DNA of 64,000 nt from JACVRW01 sp963819635 (GCA_963819635.1 CAWFWX010000006.1:329358-393357); one strand, 5' to 3'; shown: positions 44,758-54,134, numbered from the stretch's first letter. Program-made: numbers and translations. Notes: a model not told the origin generated them from the letters alone.

Positions 44758-46290
44758 ATGGCGCATGCCGAGGTAGAGGAGAGGCAACTCCTCAAGGCGA
44801 TGACGTGGTGGGACGGCTTCGTCGTCGCACTGGCGAACCCGGGCTTCCTGATCGCGGCGCTGGGTGCCTCGATCGGCGTGCTCGGCACTACGGGGGCGTT
44901 TGTCCTGTGGACGGTCTCGGTCCTGCTCGGCGCGATGCAGAACAACGTCTATGCCGAGATGGCGACGATGTTCCCGCACAAGGCGGGCGGCATCTCGCTC
45001 TACGCGCACGAGGCGTGGCGCAAGTACCTCTCCCTCGTCGGCCCCATTGCGACCTTCGGCTACTGGTTCGCGTGGTCGAGCGTGCTCGCGATCAACGGCT
45101 ACGTGATCGGCACGCTGGTGCAGGCCCAGTGGTTCTCGGACACGACGTTCACGCAGGACGTCGGCAACTTCCAGTGGAGCCTGCCGGTGTGGATCGGCAT
45201 CGGCTGCATCATCGCCGTCTGGCTCTTCAACATCTACGGCGTGCGGCCGGCCGTCTGGCTCGCCTACCTCACGGGCGGCCTGCTGATCCTTCCCGCCGCC
45301 GTGCTGATGTTCCTGCCATACCTCACCGGCGACTGGTCGAGCGACAACATGACCTGGGAGATCGGCGCCGGCGGCGGCCTCGGCCTCGCCCTGACCTGGC
45401 TCTACTTCATGGGTTGGTCGGCATACGGCTTCGAGACGGTGGCGGCGTTCGGGCCGGAGTACCACAACCCCGAGTACGACACCCCGAGGGCGCTGCGCGC
45501 CTCGGCGGCCTTCTCGGTCGTCGTGTACGCGCTGCTGCCGCTCGGCATCGGCGGCACGCTCGGCACGGCGGCCATCGCCGAGGACGCCACGGCGATCGCC
45601 TTCTACACGGACGCCTTCAACGCGATCGTCGGGAACGCGCTCGGGCATTTCCTGATCGTCTGCCTCATCGCGGGCCTCCTCCTGTCGATGAACACGGCGA
45701 CGATGGACGGCTCGCGAGCGCTGTACGGCATCGCGCAGGACGGCATGACGACGAAGTGGCTCGGGCGGCTCAACCGCTACAGCGTGCCCGGGATCGCCAT
45801 GACCGCGGACGTGATCCTGAACCTGTTCCTGATCTCGTACTTCGGCTACCCGCTCGACATCCTGGCGGCGGGCAACCTCGGCTACATCCTCGCGCACGTG
45901 TTCGCCCTGACCGGCTTCCTGCTGCTGCGCAAGGACCGGCCCAACTGGCCGCGGCCGATCAGGCTGGCGGCGGCGTGGGCGCCGATCGCGGCGCTCTTGG
46001 CCGCGGTCAACCTGGCCTTCATCGTCACCGGCGGGTTCATCTACGCCGACAAGTACGGCTACGGCTGGGACAAGACCTGGATCGGGATCGGCGTGCTGGC
46101 CGTCGGCCTGCTGCTGTTCGTCTGGCGCAGGGTCGTGGAGGACCGCCAGCCGATCCACTTCCGCGAGGAGACGCCGACGATGCCGCCGGACGACTCGCGG
46201 GCCACGGCGGCGCCCGGCGCCGGTCTAGCGCCAGTCGCTTACTGGGGGCGGAGCTGCCACTTCGGCAGCTCCGCAATCGCCCTGCGGTAG
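44758..46290 (+). CDS. APC-superfamily amino acid/amine permease
   Basis: 510 aa with ~12 hydrophobic segments. N-terminal half-helix region GFVVALANPGFLIAALGASI, then YAEMATMFPHKAGGISLYAH (the APC conserved G-G-I-S loop), GWSAYGFETVAAFGPEYHNP, LLLSMNTATMDGSRALYGIA and LGRLNRYSVPGIAMTADVIL. Probably an importer of an amino acid or small amine. The C-terminal ~40 aa is cytoplasmic and overlaps the convergent gene by ~50 bp. Preceded by a clear promoter and operator. Confidence 0.88.
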   Translation: MAHAEVEERQLLKAMTWWDGFVVALANPGFLIAALGASIGVLGTTGAFVLWTVSVLLGAMQNNVYAEMATMFPHKAGGISLYAHEAWRKYLSLVGPIATFGYWFAWSSVLAINGYVIGTLVQAQWFSDTTFTQDVGNFQWSLPVWIGIGCIIAVWLFNIYGVRPAVWLAYLTGGLLILPAAVLMFLPYLTGDWSSDNMTWEIGAGGGLGLALTWLYFMGWSAYGFETVAAFGPEYHNPEYDTPRALRASAAFSVVVYALLPLGIGGTLGTAAIAEDATAIAFYTDAFNAIVGNALGHFLIVCLIAGLLLSMNTATMDGSRALYGIAQDGMTTKWLGRLNRYSVPGIAMTADVILNLFLISYFGYPLDILAAGNLGYILAHVFALTGFLLLRKDRPNWPRPIRLAAAWAPIAALLAAVNLAFIVTGGFIYADKYGYGWDKTWIGIGVLAVGLLLFVWRRVVEDRQPIHFREETPTMPPDDSRATAAPGAGLAPVAYWGRSCHFGSSAIALR

Positions 46291-46673
46291 CGGCGGCGGT
46301 GCGCTGGGCGGATGAAGTAGAACCAGATCATCATCGACAGCGGCAGCAGGAGGAAGACCGAGAAGATGTTGCCGGTGAGGGTGAAGAACATGGCGACGGC
46401 CAGCACCCCGAGCCCGTAGAGGACCGGGAGGACGCGGAAGCGGAGCTGCGTGCGGCGGATCGCCCCGTACTGCTCGGCCGGGATCTGGTTGGTGTCCCAG
46501 CGCCGCCCGCACCGCTCGCAGGTCCAGTCCTCGCCGTAGCGGAGGTCGCGCTTCTCGCCGCACTCGCAGGTGACGGCGATGGGCGGCCCGCGCAGAACCG
46601 TTCCGGGCTGCTCGTGGCCAAGGCGCTCGCGCTGCCGGCGCTTCTTGCGATTCCAGGGGGCGACGAGCGGCAT
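46239..46673 (-). CDS. zinc-ribbon membrane protein
   Basis: 144 aa. A basic N-terminus, then a four-Cys zinc ribbon (CECGEKRDLRYGEDWTCERCG), then two transmembrane helices (VLPVLYGLGVLAVAMFFTL and FSVFLLLPLSMMIWFYFI) and a basic tail. Function unknown. The 3' end overlaps the permease gene. Confidence 0.72.
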   Translation of the reverse strand: MPLVAPWNRKKRRQRERLGHEQPGTVLRGPPIAVTCECGEKRDLRYGEDWTCERCGRRWDTNQIPAEQYGAIRRTQLRFRVLPVLYGLGVLAVAMFFTLTGNIFSVFLLLPLSMMIWFYFIRPAHRRRYRRAIAELPKWQLRPQ

Positions 46674-46720
46674 CGGCGGCGATGCTATTACGCACCAGGG
46701 CGATTGGCCCCATACTGGCG

Positions 46721-47188
46721 ATGGTGACGTCGAACGAGAACATCGAAGTCGTCCGCCGGAGCTTTGCCGCGCTCGGCCGCGCCTTCGATTCGTACTGGAA
46801 GCAGCCCCGCTCGATCGCCGCGGCGATGGAGGCCGACGACTGGCCGGAGTGGAAGGAGGCGTTCGACTACATCCACCCCGACGTCGAATGGCAGACCGTC
46901 TTCCTCGGCGAGACCATGCGCGGCCGCGCCGAGGTGGCCCGAGCCTGGGACGACTTCCTGCGCTGGGCCGAGGACTACCGGCCCAGCCTCGAGACGGCCG
47001 AGATCATCGAGGGCGATCGCGTCTTCGCGGAGGTCAAGCTGGTCGGCCGAGGCAAGGGCACGGCGAGCGGCACGCACATGAATGCTCGCTTCTACGACGT
47101 CTTCACGATCGAGGACGGATTGATCCTGCGGCTCGAGGAGCACGCGACCCGGGCCGAGGCGCTCGAGGCCGCCGAGCTCCAGAGCTAG
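46721..47188 (+). CDS. SnoaL-like / NTF2-fold protein
   Basis: 155 aa from ATG 46721. NENIEVVRRSFAALGRAFD, EWKEAFDYIHPDVEWQTVFL, GRAEVARAWDDFLRWAED and YDVFTIEDGLILRLEEHATR are the standard SnoaL_2 pattern. Substrate unknown. Divergent from the zinc-ribbon gene with ~47 bp between. Confidence 0.78.
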   Translation: MVTSNENIEVVRRSFAALGRAFDSYWKQPRSIAAAMEADDWPEWKEAFDYIHPDVEWQTVFLGETMRGRAEVARAWDDFLRWAEDYRPSLETAEIIEGDRVFAEVKLVGRGKGTASGTHMNARFYDVFTIEDGLILRLEEHATRAEALEAAELQS

Positions 47189-47192
47189 CGCC

Positions 47193-47468
47193 TCAGGCGC
47201 TCACCACCACCTCGCGCACCTCGACGCTCTCGAGTGTCACGGCCTCGCCCGGCGGCGGTGCCTGCGAATGGATGAACTGCGCCGCCCCGCGCGCAGCTTC
47301 CTCTGAGTCGAACACCAGCATCGAGAGGCCGCGGTTGTCCTCGTCACGGGTCCAGTAGCCGGCGACGAAGCCGGGCGCCTGCTTGGCCTGCGGGACGACC
47401 TCCTCCTCCAGCATCTTCCGCCCGCCCTCGAAGTCGTTGATGATCACGTTGACCACCACTGCGTGCAC
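47193..47468 (-). CDS. antibiotic-biosynthesis-monooxygenase-like (ABM fold) small protein
   Basis: 91 aa: AVVVNVIINDFEGGRKMLEE, QAPGFVAGYWTRDEDNRGLS, MLVFDSEEAARGAAQFI. This is the beta-alpha-beta ferredoxin-like dimer pattern of ABM/EthD-like proteins. No catalytic residue assigned. Convergent with the SnoaL-like gene. Confidence 0.65.
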   Translation of the reverse strand: MHAVVVNVIINDFEGGRKMLEEEVVPQAKQAPGFVAGYWTRDEDNRGLSMLVFDSEEAARGAAQFIHSQAPPPGEAVTLESVEVREVVVSA

Positions 47469-47509
47469 GATCGCTCCTCTCGCTCGAGTGAGCCGAGCCT
47501 AACCCCGGC

Positions 47510-48761
47510 TCAGCTCCAGGGGTAGGGGCTGTGCGAGACCGGGTGGAGGTCGCCGGTCGCGAAGCGCTCGTACCTGAAGGGGTGGAGCAGCGCGGAGTGC
47601 TCGCCCAGGACCACGTTCGCGACCTCGCGGCCCACGGCGATCATCTTGTAGCCGTGGTTCGAGTCGGCGACGACGAACACGTTCGGGCGCATGTAGTCGA
47701 ACACCGGGAAGTTGTCGGCGGTGAAGGCGCCCACGCCGCCTGAGCGCACGTCGTTGTACTTCGGCCGCGCGCCCTCGAAGCGCTCCATGCAGTGGGAGAG
47801 CGCGGCGCACCAGAGGTCCGGGAAGCTGGCCTCGGCGGAGCCGGTCGGGTAGGGGTCCACCTCGAAGTAGTGGCCCTTCGGCAGCGGGCTCGCTCCGCCC
47901 TGAACGCTGTCCTTGTCCTGCTTGAAGTAGACGCCCCACTGCTCGTCGGTGATGAGCGTGCCGTCGTCGGCGTGGAGCGGCGCATGGCTGTCCACGTGGA
48001 GGACCGGCGGCAGCTTGCCGTCGGCCGTCACGAACATGCTCGGGTCGACGTCGATCTCGCCCTCCTGGAGGTACCAGTAGGTCCACATCTCGCGGTTCTC
48101 GCCGGCGACCGCCAGACGCCTCGGCAGCTCCAGCATCTCCCACACCTTGGCGATCCACGGGCCCACGGCGACGATCACCTGCTCGACCGCGATCGGGCCG
48201 TCGCTCGTGTTCACGCGGGTGACGGCGCCGTCGTTGTCGAGCTCGAAGCCCGTGACCTCGATTCCCTCCGCGATCTCGGCGCCCGGCGTGGAGCGCCTTG
48301 GTCGCGAGGCCGTCGATCGACTCCTTGTTGAACGCGAAGCCGCCGCGGTGCTCGTGCAGGCAGACGGACAGGCCGGGCGCCCGCCAATCGGGGAACAGGT
48401 CGCGCATGTGCTTCGCGACCTCCTCCTCCCCCAGGATCAGCTCGGACTCGTAGCCGATCCGCTCCTGGCGCTCGGCGACCGTGGTGAGGTCGGCCTCCTG
48501 GTCGCCGTCGCCGAGCGCGATGTAGCCGGAGCCGTGGTAGTGGAGCGTCTCCGGGTCCGACTCCCAGATCTCGACGCACGCGGCCATCAGCTCGGACATC
48601 GCCGGCTGGAAGTAGTTGTTGCGGACGACGCCGCAGGCGATGCCCGACGCGCCCGCGGCCACGGCGGTCTTGTCGACCACCAGGACCTGCTCGCCCTTCT
48701 CGGCGAGGTGCCACGCGGTGGAGAGGCCGTGCACGCCGGCCCCGATGACGAGATGTGACAC
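47510..48761 (-). CDS. FAD-dependent amine oxidoreductase, sarcosine/glycine oxidase type (one frameshift)
   Basis: ~416 aa from GTG 48761. N-terminal FAD site HLVIGAGVHGLSTAWHLAEK with VLVVDKTAVAAGASG, then RNNYFQPAMSELM. An extra G in a GGG at ~48289 shifts the frame; afterwards come VEQVIVAVGPWIAKVWEMLE, TDEQWGVYFKQD, FEGARPKYNDVRSGGVGAFT and ADNFPVFDYMRPNVFVVADS with NHGYKM near the C-terminus. It matches the DAO/sarcosine-oxidase beta fold. As the last gene after an N-methylglutamate-synthase-like set it could oxidise the N-methyl product; this is inference. Confidence 0.82.
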
Positions 48762-48766
48762 AGACC

Positions 48767-48818
48767 GACTCAAGGGGTCTGACCCCTTGAGTCGGGGGGA
48801 CTTAGGGGGTCTGACCCC
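48767..48818. repeat. double palindromic element between the FAD oxidase and the small-protein gene
   Basis: A 27-bp perfect palindrome (arms GACTCAAGGGGTC / GACCCCTTGAGTC around one T, 48767-48793) followed by a second GGGGTCTGACCCC at 48806-48818, linked through CTTAG. Inverted relative to the element at 13786. Within the operon it could attenuate transcription or stabilise mRNA upstream of the oxidase. Confidence 0.85.
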
Positions 48819-48819
48819 A

Positions 48820-49273
48820 TCAGTGGAGCGGAGGTTCCCAGCCCTCGAGGACGGAAGGCTTCCAATCGGCGCCGACCGTCTTCGAGCCCTCGACCCACGG
48901 GCCCAGCTCCGGCTGCGGGAACTTGCAGTGCTGCTCCTTCAGCCTGATGCCGTAGGAGTTGCCGGACTGGAGGTGCGCGATCAGCACCTTGCGCGCGATC
49001 TCGTTCTCGCGGCCGGCCGGGATGTCGAAGTAGATCTTGAGGAAGGAGTTCGAGTAGCGGTCGAACACCGCCGGCATCCCCTCCTCCTCGAGCAGCTCGA
49101 TGTCCTCGAGCCAGTTGATGTCCTGGCCGGGCGTCGCCGCCTCGAGGTCGATGTCCTCGATGGCCGAGATGTCCTCCTGGTACGGGATAGCGCTTCCCGC
49201 TCAGGTACTCGGAGTCGATCGAGACGATCTTCTCCGGCTCGCGGGTGCTCGGCAGGATCTCGATGTCGCTCAT
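48820..49273 (-). CDS. uncharacterised ~150-aa protein of the GS/GltB-like operon (one frameshift)
   Basis: MSDIEILPSTREPEKIVSID, SEYLSGKRYP, an extra C in CCC at ~49188, then an acidic stretch YQEDISAIEDIDLEAATPGQ, WLEDIELLEEEGMP, and a folded C-terminus AVFDRYSNSFLKIYFDIPAG, IAHLQSGNSYGIRLKEQ, GPWVEGSKTVGADWKPS. No family recognised. ATG 49273 overlaps the upstream FMN protein's stop by 4 nt, so it is co-translated with MgsC-like and lies directly before the FAD oxidase. It may be a small subunit replacing the MgdB/SoxD-like subunits; this is inference. Confidence 0.65.
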
Positions 49274-50716
49274 CGGCGCTCCTCCGTGCCGGCGGGCGCG
49301 GGCACCGCCGGGAGCTCGTCGACGGGGTTCTCGAGGTAGCGGTCGAGGAGCGTCTCGATGCGCTGGAGCGCGTTCTCCTCGGACACGCCGGGGATGTAGT
49401 TCGTGCCGGCCAGCGGCACCTTGGCCATCGCGGCGGCCTCGACGGTGAGCGCCGCGAGGTCCTCGGGCTCGAGCGAGTGCACGTTCGTCTTCCCGCACGC
49501 GCGCGCGAGCATCTGGACCTCGAGCGTGAGCGTGTGGAGGAAGTTGTAGACCCGGTTCGCGGCCTCCTCGACGTGCAGGCGCTTGCGGAGCTCCGGGTCC
49601 TGGGTCGTGATCCCGACCGGGCAGCGGCCGGTGTGGCAGTGGTAGCACTGGCCGGCGGGGACGCCGATCGTGCCCTCGTAGTCCGTGACGCCCGGGATCT
49701 CCTTGTTGCAGTTGAGCGCCATCAGGGCGGAGTGGCCGATGGCGATGGCGTCGGCGCCGAGCGCGATGCACTTGGCCACGTCGCCGCCGTTCCGGATCCC
49801 GCCGGCCACGACGAGGTCGATCTCGTCGGCCAGGCCCACGTCCTCGAGCGCGCGGCGCGCCTCCGGGATCGCCGCCATCAGCGGGATGCCGGTCTCCTCG
49901 GCCGCGGTGTGCGGGCCGGCGCCGGTGCCGCCCTCGGCGCCGTCGAGGTAGATGATGTCCGGGCCGCACTTGGCGGCCATGCGCACGTCGTCGTACACGC
50001 GCGCGGCGCCGAGCTTCAGCTGGATCGGGATCTCGTAGTTGGTGGCCTCGCGGGTCTCCTGGACCTTGAGCGACAGGTCATCCGGGCCGAGCCAGTCGGG
50101 GTGGCGCGCGGGGCTTCGCTGGTCGATCCCGGCGGGCAGGGAGCGCATCTCGGCCACCTGCTCGGTCACCTTCTGCCCCATCAGGTGGCCGCCGAGCCCG
50201 ACCTTGCAGCCCTGGCCGATGAAGAACTCGACCGCGTCGGCCAGCATCAGGTGGTGCGGGTTGAACCCGTACCGGCTCTGGATGATCTGGTAGTACCACT
50301 TGGTGCTGAGGTCGCGCTCGGGCGGGATCATTCCGCCCTCGCCGGAGCAGGTCGCGGTGCCGGCCATGGAGGCGCCCTTCGCGAGCGCCATCTTCGCCTC
50401 GAGGCGACAGCGCCCCGAAGCTCATCCCCGTGATGTAGATCGGGATGTCGAGCTCGATCGGCTTCTTGGCGAAGCGCGCGCCGAGCACGGTCTTCGTCAC
50501 GCACTTCTCGCGGTAGCCCTCGATCACGAAGCGCGTGAGCGTGCCCGGCAGGAAGATCAGCTCGTCCCAGTGCGGGATCTTCTTGAACATCGAGAAGCCG
50601 CGCATCCGGTAGCGCCCGAGCTCGGCCTTCATGTGGATGTCGTCGATGACCTCCGGCGTGAAGATCTTCGAGCGGCCGAGGACGGTCTTCTGGCTGGCTG
50701 CGTTCTCGTCGGCCAT
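49270..50716 (-). CDS. FMN-binding glutamate-synthase-like protein (MgsC/GlxD type; one frameshift)
   Basis: ~481 aa. GltB central-domain fold: PIELDIPIYITGMSFGALS, extra C at ~50408, then MALAKGASMAGTATCSGEGG, GQGCKVGLGGHLMGQKV, YLDGAEGGTGAGPHTAAEE, DLVVAGGIRNGGDVAKCIAL. The iron-sulfur ligands QCYHCHTGRCPVGITTQDP are near the C-terminus. In the N-methylglutamate pathway MgsC with MgsA and MgsB makes N-methylglutamate. Start ATG 50716, 2 bp after the GXGXG gene. Confidence 0.85.
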
Positions 50717-50718
50717 CG

Positions 50719-51525
50719 CTAGAGGACCAGCTTCCGCTCGCTCGGCTCGAGCTGGTCGTAGTTGTAGAGCTTCTTGCCGCAGACGAACTTCTGGAGCTCG
50801 GGCGGGTCGCCGAGGCCGTAGATGCGGAACTTGCGCTCGATCAGCTCGGTGTCCGCGTCGGTCCAGTCGCCGGGCACGCAGTCGATCCCGAGCGCCTTGA
50901 CCTTGCCGGCCACGTAGATCGTGCCGTCGTACATCGAGTCGCCGAGGCCGGGGCCCACGTCGCCGCAGATGATCTGGCGGCCGCGCTGCATCATGAAGCC
51001 GGTCATGGAGCCGGCGTCGCCCATGACGATGATGGTGCCGCCCTTCTGATCGATGCCGGTGCGGGCGCCGACCTGGCCTTTGACCACGAGGTCCCCACCC
51101 CTTAGGGCGGCGCCCGCCAACGACCCGGCATTCGATTCGATCACGACTACGCCCGACATCATGTTCTCGGCGACGCTCCAGCCAACGCGCCCGTTGATCT
51201 GTACCTCCGGGCCGTCGATGAGGCCGACGCCGAAGTAGCCGAGCGAGCCCTCGAAGGTGACCTTGCAGCGTGTGAGGATCCCGACGCCGAGGGAGTGCCG
51301 GGCTGACGGATTGAGGACTGTTACGTCCTTGACACCTTCCTCGTAAACCAGCCGACGTAGTTCAGCATTGATCTTGCGCGTCGTGAGGTCCTTGGCGTCG
51401 AACTGCGCGCTGTCTCCGTCGATTTCGGCGACGTTCGGAACCGTCTCGTCGAGCTCGACGAGACCGCGGGGGTCGAAGAGGACCTCCTCGGCGGTGTCGC
51501 TGCCGTTCGTCGCTACCGGCTCCAC
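50719..51525 (-). CDS. GXGXG-motif protein (GltB C-terminal-like; MgsB/GlxC type)
   Basis: 268 aa. A right-handed beta-helix of glycine-rich repeats: LGYFGVGLIDGPEVQINGRV, VIESNAGSLAGAALRGGDLV, VGARTGIDQKGGTIIVMGDA, GDVGPGLGDSMYDGTIYVAG. This is the FwdC/GltB C-terminal family, used as an ammonia channel or structural arm in glutamate synthases. Overlaps the amidotransferase gene by 13 nt. Confidence 0.88.
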   Translation of the reverse strand: MEPVATNGSDTAEEVLFDPRGLVELDETVPNVAEIDGDSAQFDAKDLTTRKINAELRRLVYEEGVKDVTVLNPSARHSLGVGILTRCKVTFEGSLGYFGVGLIDGPEVQINGRVGWSVAENMMSGVVVIESNAGSLAGAALRGGDLVVKGQVGARTGIDQKGGTIIVMGDAGSMTGFMMQRGRQIICGDVGPGLGDSMYDGTIYVAGKVKALGIDCVPGDWTDADTELIERKFRIYGLGDPPELQKFVCGKKLYNYDQLEPSERKLVL

Positions 51526-52451
51526 ACCATCACCGCCCCCTCGTAGGGGTCGTAGGTCTCGATCTCGCGGTCGACGACCTTGCGGATGGCGATCTCCTCG
51601 GAAGCAAGCGCCACAAGGTCATCGGACTCATAAAGAACCAGCGGCTTCGCCCCGAGCTCGTCCTTGGCAACACCGAGTGCATCCTCCGTTACGCAGATGT
51701 AGGTGAACACGCCGTCGAGCTCGCTGAGGCTGCGCCGCATCGACTCCTCGAGCGAGTCGCCCTGCGCCATGCGCTCGGCGAGATAGACGGCGATGATTTC
51801 GCTGTCGCACTCCGACTGGAAGCGGTGGCCGGCGCGTTCCAGGCGGCGCTTCCACTGGTGGTAGTTCGTGAGCTGCCCGTTGTGGACGACGGCGACGTCC
51901 GGGAACGGATAGGCCCAGTAGGGGTGGGCGTTGGCGATGTCCACGTCCGACTCGGTGGCCATGCGCGCGTGGCCGATGGCGTGGGTGCCGATGAAGGAGT
52001 CGAGGCCGTAGTCGCTCGCCACCGTCTTCGCGTCGCCGAGGTCCTTGACGATCTCGAGCGTCTTGCCGAGGCTCAGGACCTCGGTGCCGCGAATGTCCTC
52101 GATGTAGTCGGCGAGCTGCTTCAGGTCGCCGTCGAAGCCGAAGGTGAGGGTCATGGCGTGGTCGGACGGCCCCTGGATGTCCGCGATGTCGGCACCGAGC
52201 GAGCGCATCCGGTTCTCGACGTCCGAGCGCTGCTTGCGCAGCCGGTCCGCGAAGTCGAACTCCTGGTGGCCGTTGGTCGACTCCATGAGCTTCACGTGCA
52301 TCACGTAGCCGTCGCCGGCCGGGCGGTAGAGCGCGTAGCCCGTGGAGTCGGGGCCGCGGTGCTTCATGGCCTGGAGCATGGCCGTCATGTCGCGGCCGAC
52401 GTGGCGCTCGCCTCCGCCGTCGCGGTAGATGATCCCTGCGATGCCGCACAT
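51513..52451 (-). CDS. class II glutamine amidotransferase (MgsA/GlxB type)
   Basis: 312 aa. Catalytic Cys2 in MCGIAGIIYRDGG. Ntn-fold signatures: MLQAMKHRGPDSTGYALYRP, IGHARMATESDVDIANAHPY, VVHNGQLTNYHQWKRRLERA, CDSEIIAVYLAERMAQGDSL, ELDGVFTYICVTEDALGVAK. It hydrolyses glutamine or a gamma-glutamyl amide and passes the amine to the synthase. Intact; preceded by the GS-like gene. Confidence 0.9.
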   Translation of the reverse strand: MCGIAGIIYRDGGGERHVGRDMTAMLQAMKHRGPDSTGYALYRPAGDGYVMHVKLMESTNGHQEFDFADRLRKQRSDVENRMRSLGADIADIQGPSDHAMTLTFGFDGDLKQLADYIEDIRGTEVLSLGKTLEIVKDLGDAKTVASDYGLDSFIGTHAIGHARMATESDVDIANAHPYWAYPFPDVAVVHNGQLTNYHQWKRRLERAGHRFQSECDSEIIAVYLAERMAQGDSLEESMRRSLSELDGVFTYICVTEDALGVAKDELGAKPLVLYESDDLVALASEEIAIRKVVDREIETYDPYEGAVMVWSR

Positions 52452-52468
52452 GACCTAGCTCCCGCCGG

Positions 52469-53963
52469 TTACGGCAGGACCTCCAGGTACTCGTCGCGCT
52501 CCCAGTCCGTGACGGCGGCCAGGTAGCGCTCCCACTCGTCGCGCTTGTAGTGCTTGAAGACGCCGTAGAGGCGACCGGGCATGGCGCTCTTGATGAGCTC
52601 GTCAGCCTCGAGCGCGTCGAGCGCGTCGCCGAGCGAGTCCGGAACGCGCTCGAGCTTCTCGCTGGGCTTGCTGCCGTTCTCCGCCTGCTCGGCGAGGATG
52701 TCGTACGTGTTGCGCGACTGCGGCTCGCCCGGATCGATCTTGTTGCGGATGCCGTCGAGCCCCGCGTAGAGCAGCGCCGCGACCGTGAGGTACGGGTTGC
52801 AGCTCGAGTCGACGCCGCGGTACTCGAAGCGGCCGCCGCTGCGCCACGCGCACGGTGCAGGTGCGGTTCTGCCAGCCCCAGTTCTTGTAGACGGGGGCCC
52901 AGAAGCCGAAGTCCCACATGCGGCAGTAGGAGTTGACCGTCGGGTTGCCGACGCACATCAGGGCGCCGAAGTGCTCCAGCATGCCGCCCAGGAAGTGACG
53001 GGCGATGTCGCTCAGCTCGGCCGGGCCGTTCTTGTCGTGGAAGACGTTGTTGCCGTCGTCGTCGATGAGCGTGAAGTGGTGGTGATGGCCGTTCGCGCTT
53101 ACTCCCGTGAACGGCTTGGGCATGAAGGTCGGGAGCAGGCCGTGCTTGCGGCCGACCGCGGCGCAGATCTGGCGGTAGGTGGTGATGTTGTCGGCGGTCT
53201 TGACCGGGCGGTCGAAGCGGAAGTTGAGCTCGAGCTGGCCCGGGGCGTCCTCGTGGTCGCCGTAGGACATGTCGAGGCCGAGCTGCTGGCCGTAGTCGAC
53301 GACGTCGAGGAGGACCGGACGGAGCTCCTCGAACTGATGGATGTGGTAGCAGTAGGGCTTGGTGGCGCCCTCGGGAAGCTTGCCGTCCTCGGGCTTCTTG
53401 AGCCACATCATCTCCGGCTCGATGCCGATCAGGAAGCTGTAGCCGAGCTCCTCCTCGAACTCCGCGACGACGCGCTTGAGGTTCTGGCGCGGGTCGGCGT
53501 CGAGCAGCTCGCCCGTCTCCGTGTCGTAGCAGTCGCAGAACACGCGCGCGACTCTGTTGTCCCAGGGGAGCACGGCGAAGGTGGAGAGGTCCGCCACGGC
53601 GGCGAGCTCCGACTCCTCGGGACCGAAGCCGATGTAGTCGCCGGCGCGGTCGACGAAGAGGTTGGCGGTGGCGCCGTAGACGAGCTGATAGCCCTTCTCG
53701 GCGACCTGCGGGAAGAAGGAAGCGACGACGCCCTTCCCCATCACGCGGCCGGTGACCGAGACCTGCTGGAAGAAGACGTACTTGATGCCCTCGGACTCGA
53801 TCCGCTTGACGATCTGATCGATCTGCTCCCTGCGCCCCGGCTGATTCCTCGCCTCTTCGAGCGTCTTGGGAGGCATGGTGGCCTTGGGACTCTCGAGGAC
53901 GGTCCTCACGTCGCCGCCAAACGTCAGGGGGGCCGCTGCGTCAACAGTGACGCCGTCGCTCAT
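52469..53963 (-). CDS. glutamine-synthetase-family ligase (GS type III / gamma-glutamylmethylamide synthetase-like; one frameshift)
   Basis: ~498 aa. IGIEPEMMWLKKPEDGKLPE (metal-binding Glu), YGDHEDAPGQLELNFRFDRP (ExN region), FMPKPFTGVSANGHHHHFTL (His loop), NWGWQNRTCTVRVA. An extra C at ~52852, then GGRFEYRGVDSSCNPYLTVA. The C-terminus is helical, ending EYLEVLP. First gene of the operon; GmaS enzymes make gamma-glutamylmethylamide from methylamine, GlnT-type makes glutamine. The downstream MgsABC-like set favours the methylamine reading, but not decisively. RBS GGAGGAG precedes ATG 53963. Confidence 0.85.
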
Positions 53964-54031
53964 ACGTCTCCTCCGGAAGTCGTGGGGGCCTAACGAGCCG
54001 CGCGCCGTTCTAGGGGCGCGCCGCGACTATA

Positions 54032-54057
54032 ACGCAGCTTTGAGCAAATTTGTATAG
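54032..54057 (+). repeat. direct repeat, left copy (ACGCAGCTTTGAGCAAATTTGTATAG)
   Basis: ACGCAGCTTTGAGCAAATTT followed by GTATAG. It recurs with one base missing at 58357-58381. The pair brackets the HamA/HamB-like cassette. The left copy is also inside the upstream region of the GS-like gene, where on the minus strand TACAAA-N17-TATAGT could be its promoter. Confidence 0.75.
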
Positions 54058-54134
54058 CGGCGTCCTCGCCCAACAATCTCGGTTCACGAGGGCTTGGCGC
54101 ACGAGATCTCTATATAGGACGACATCGCCTTATC

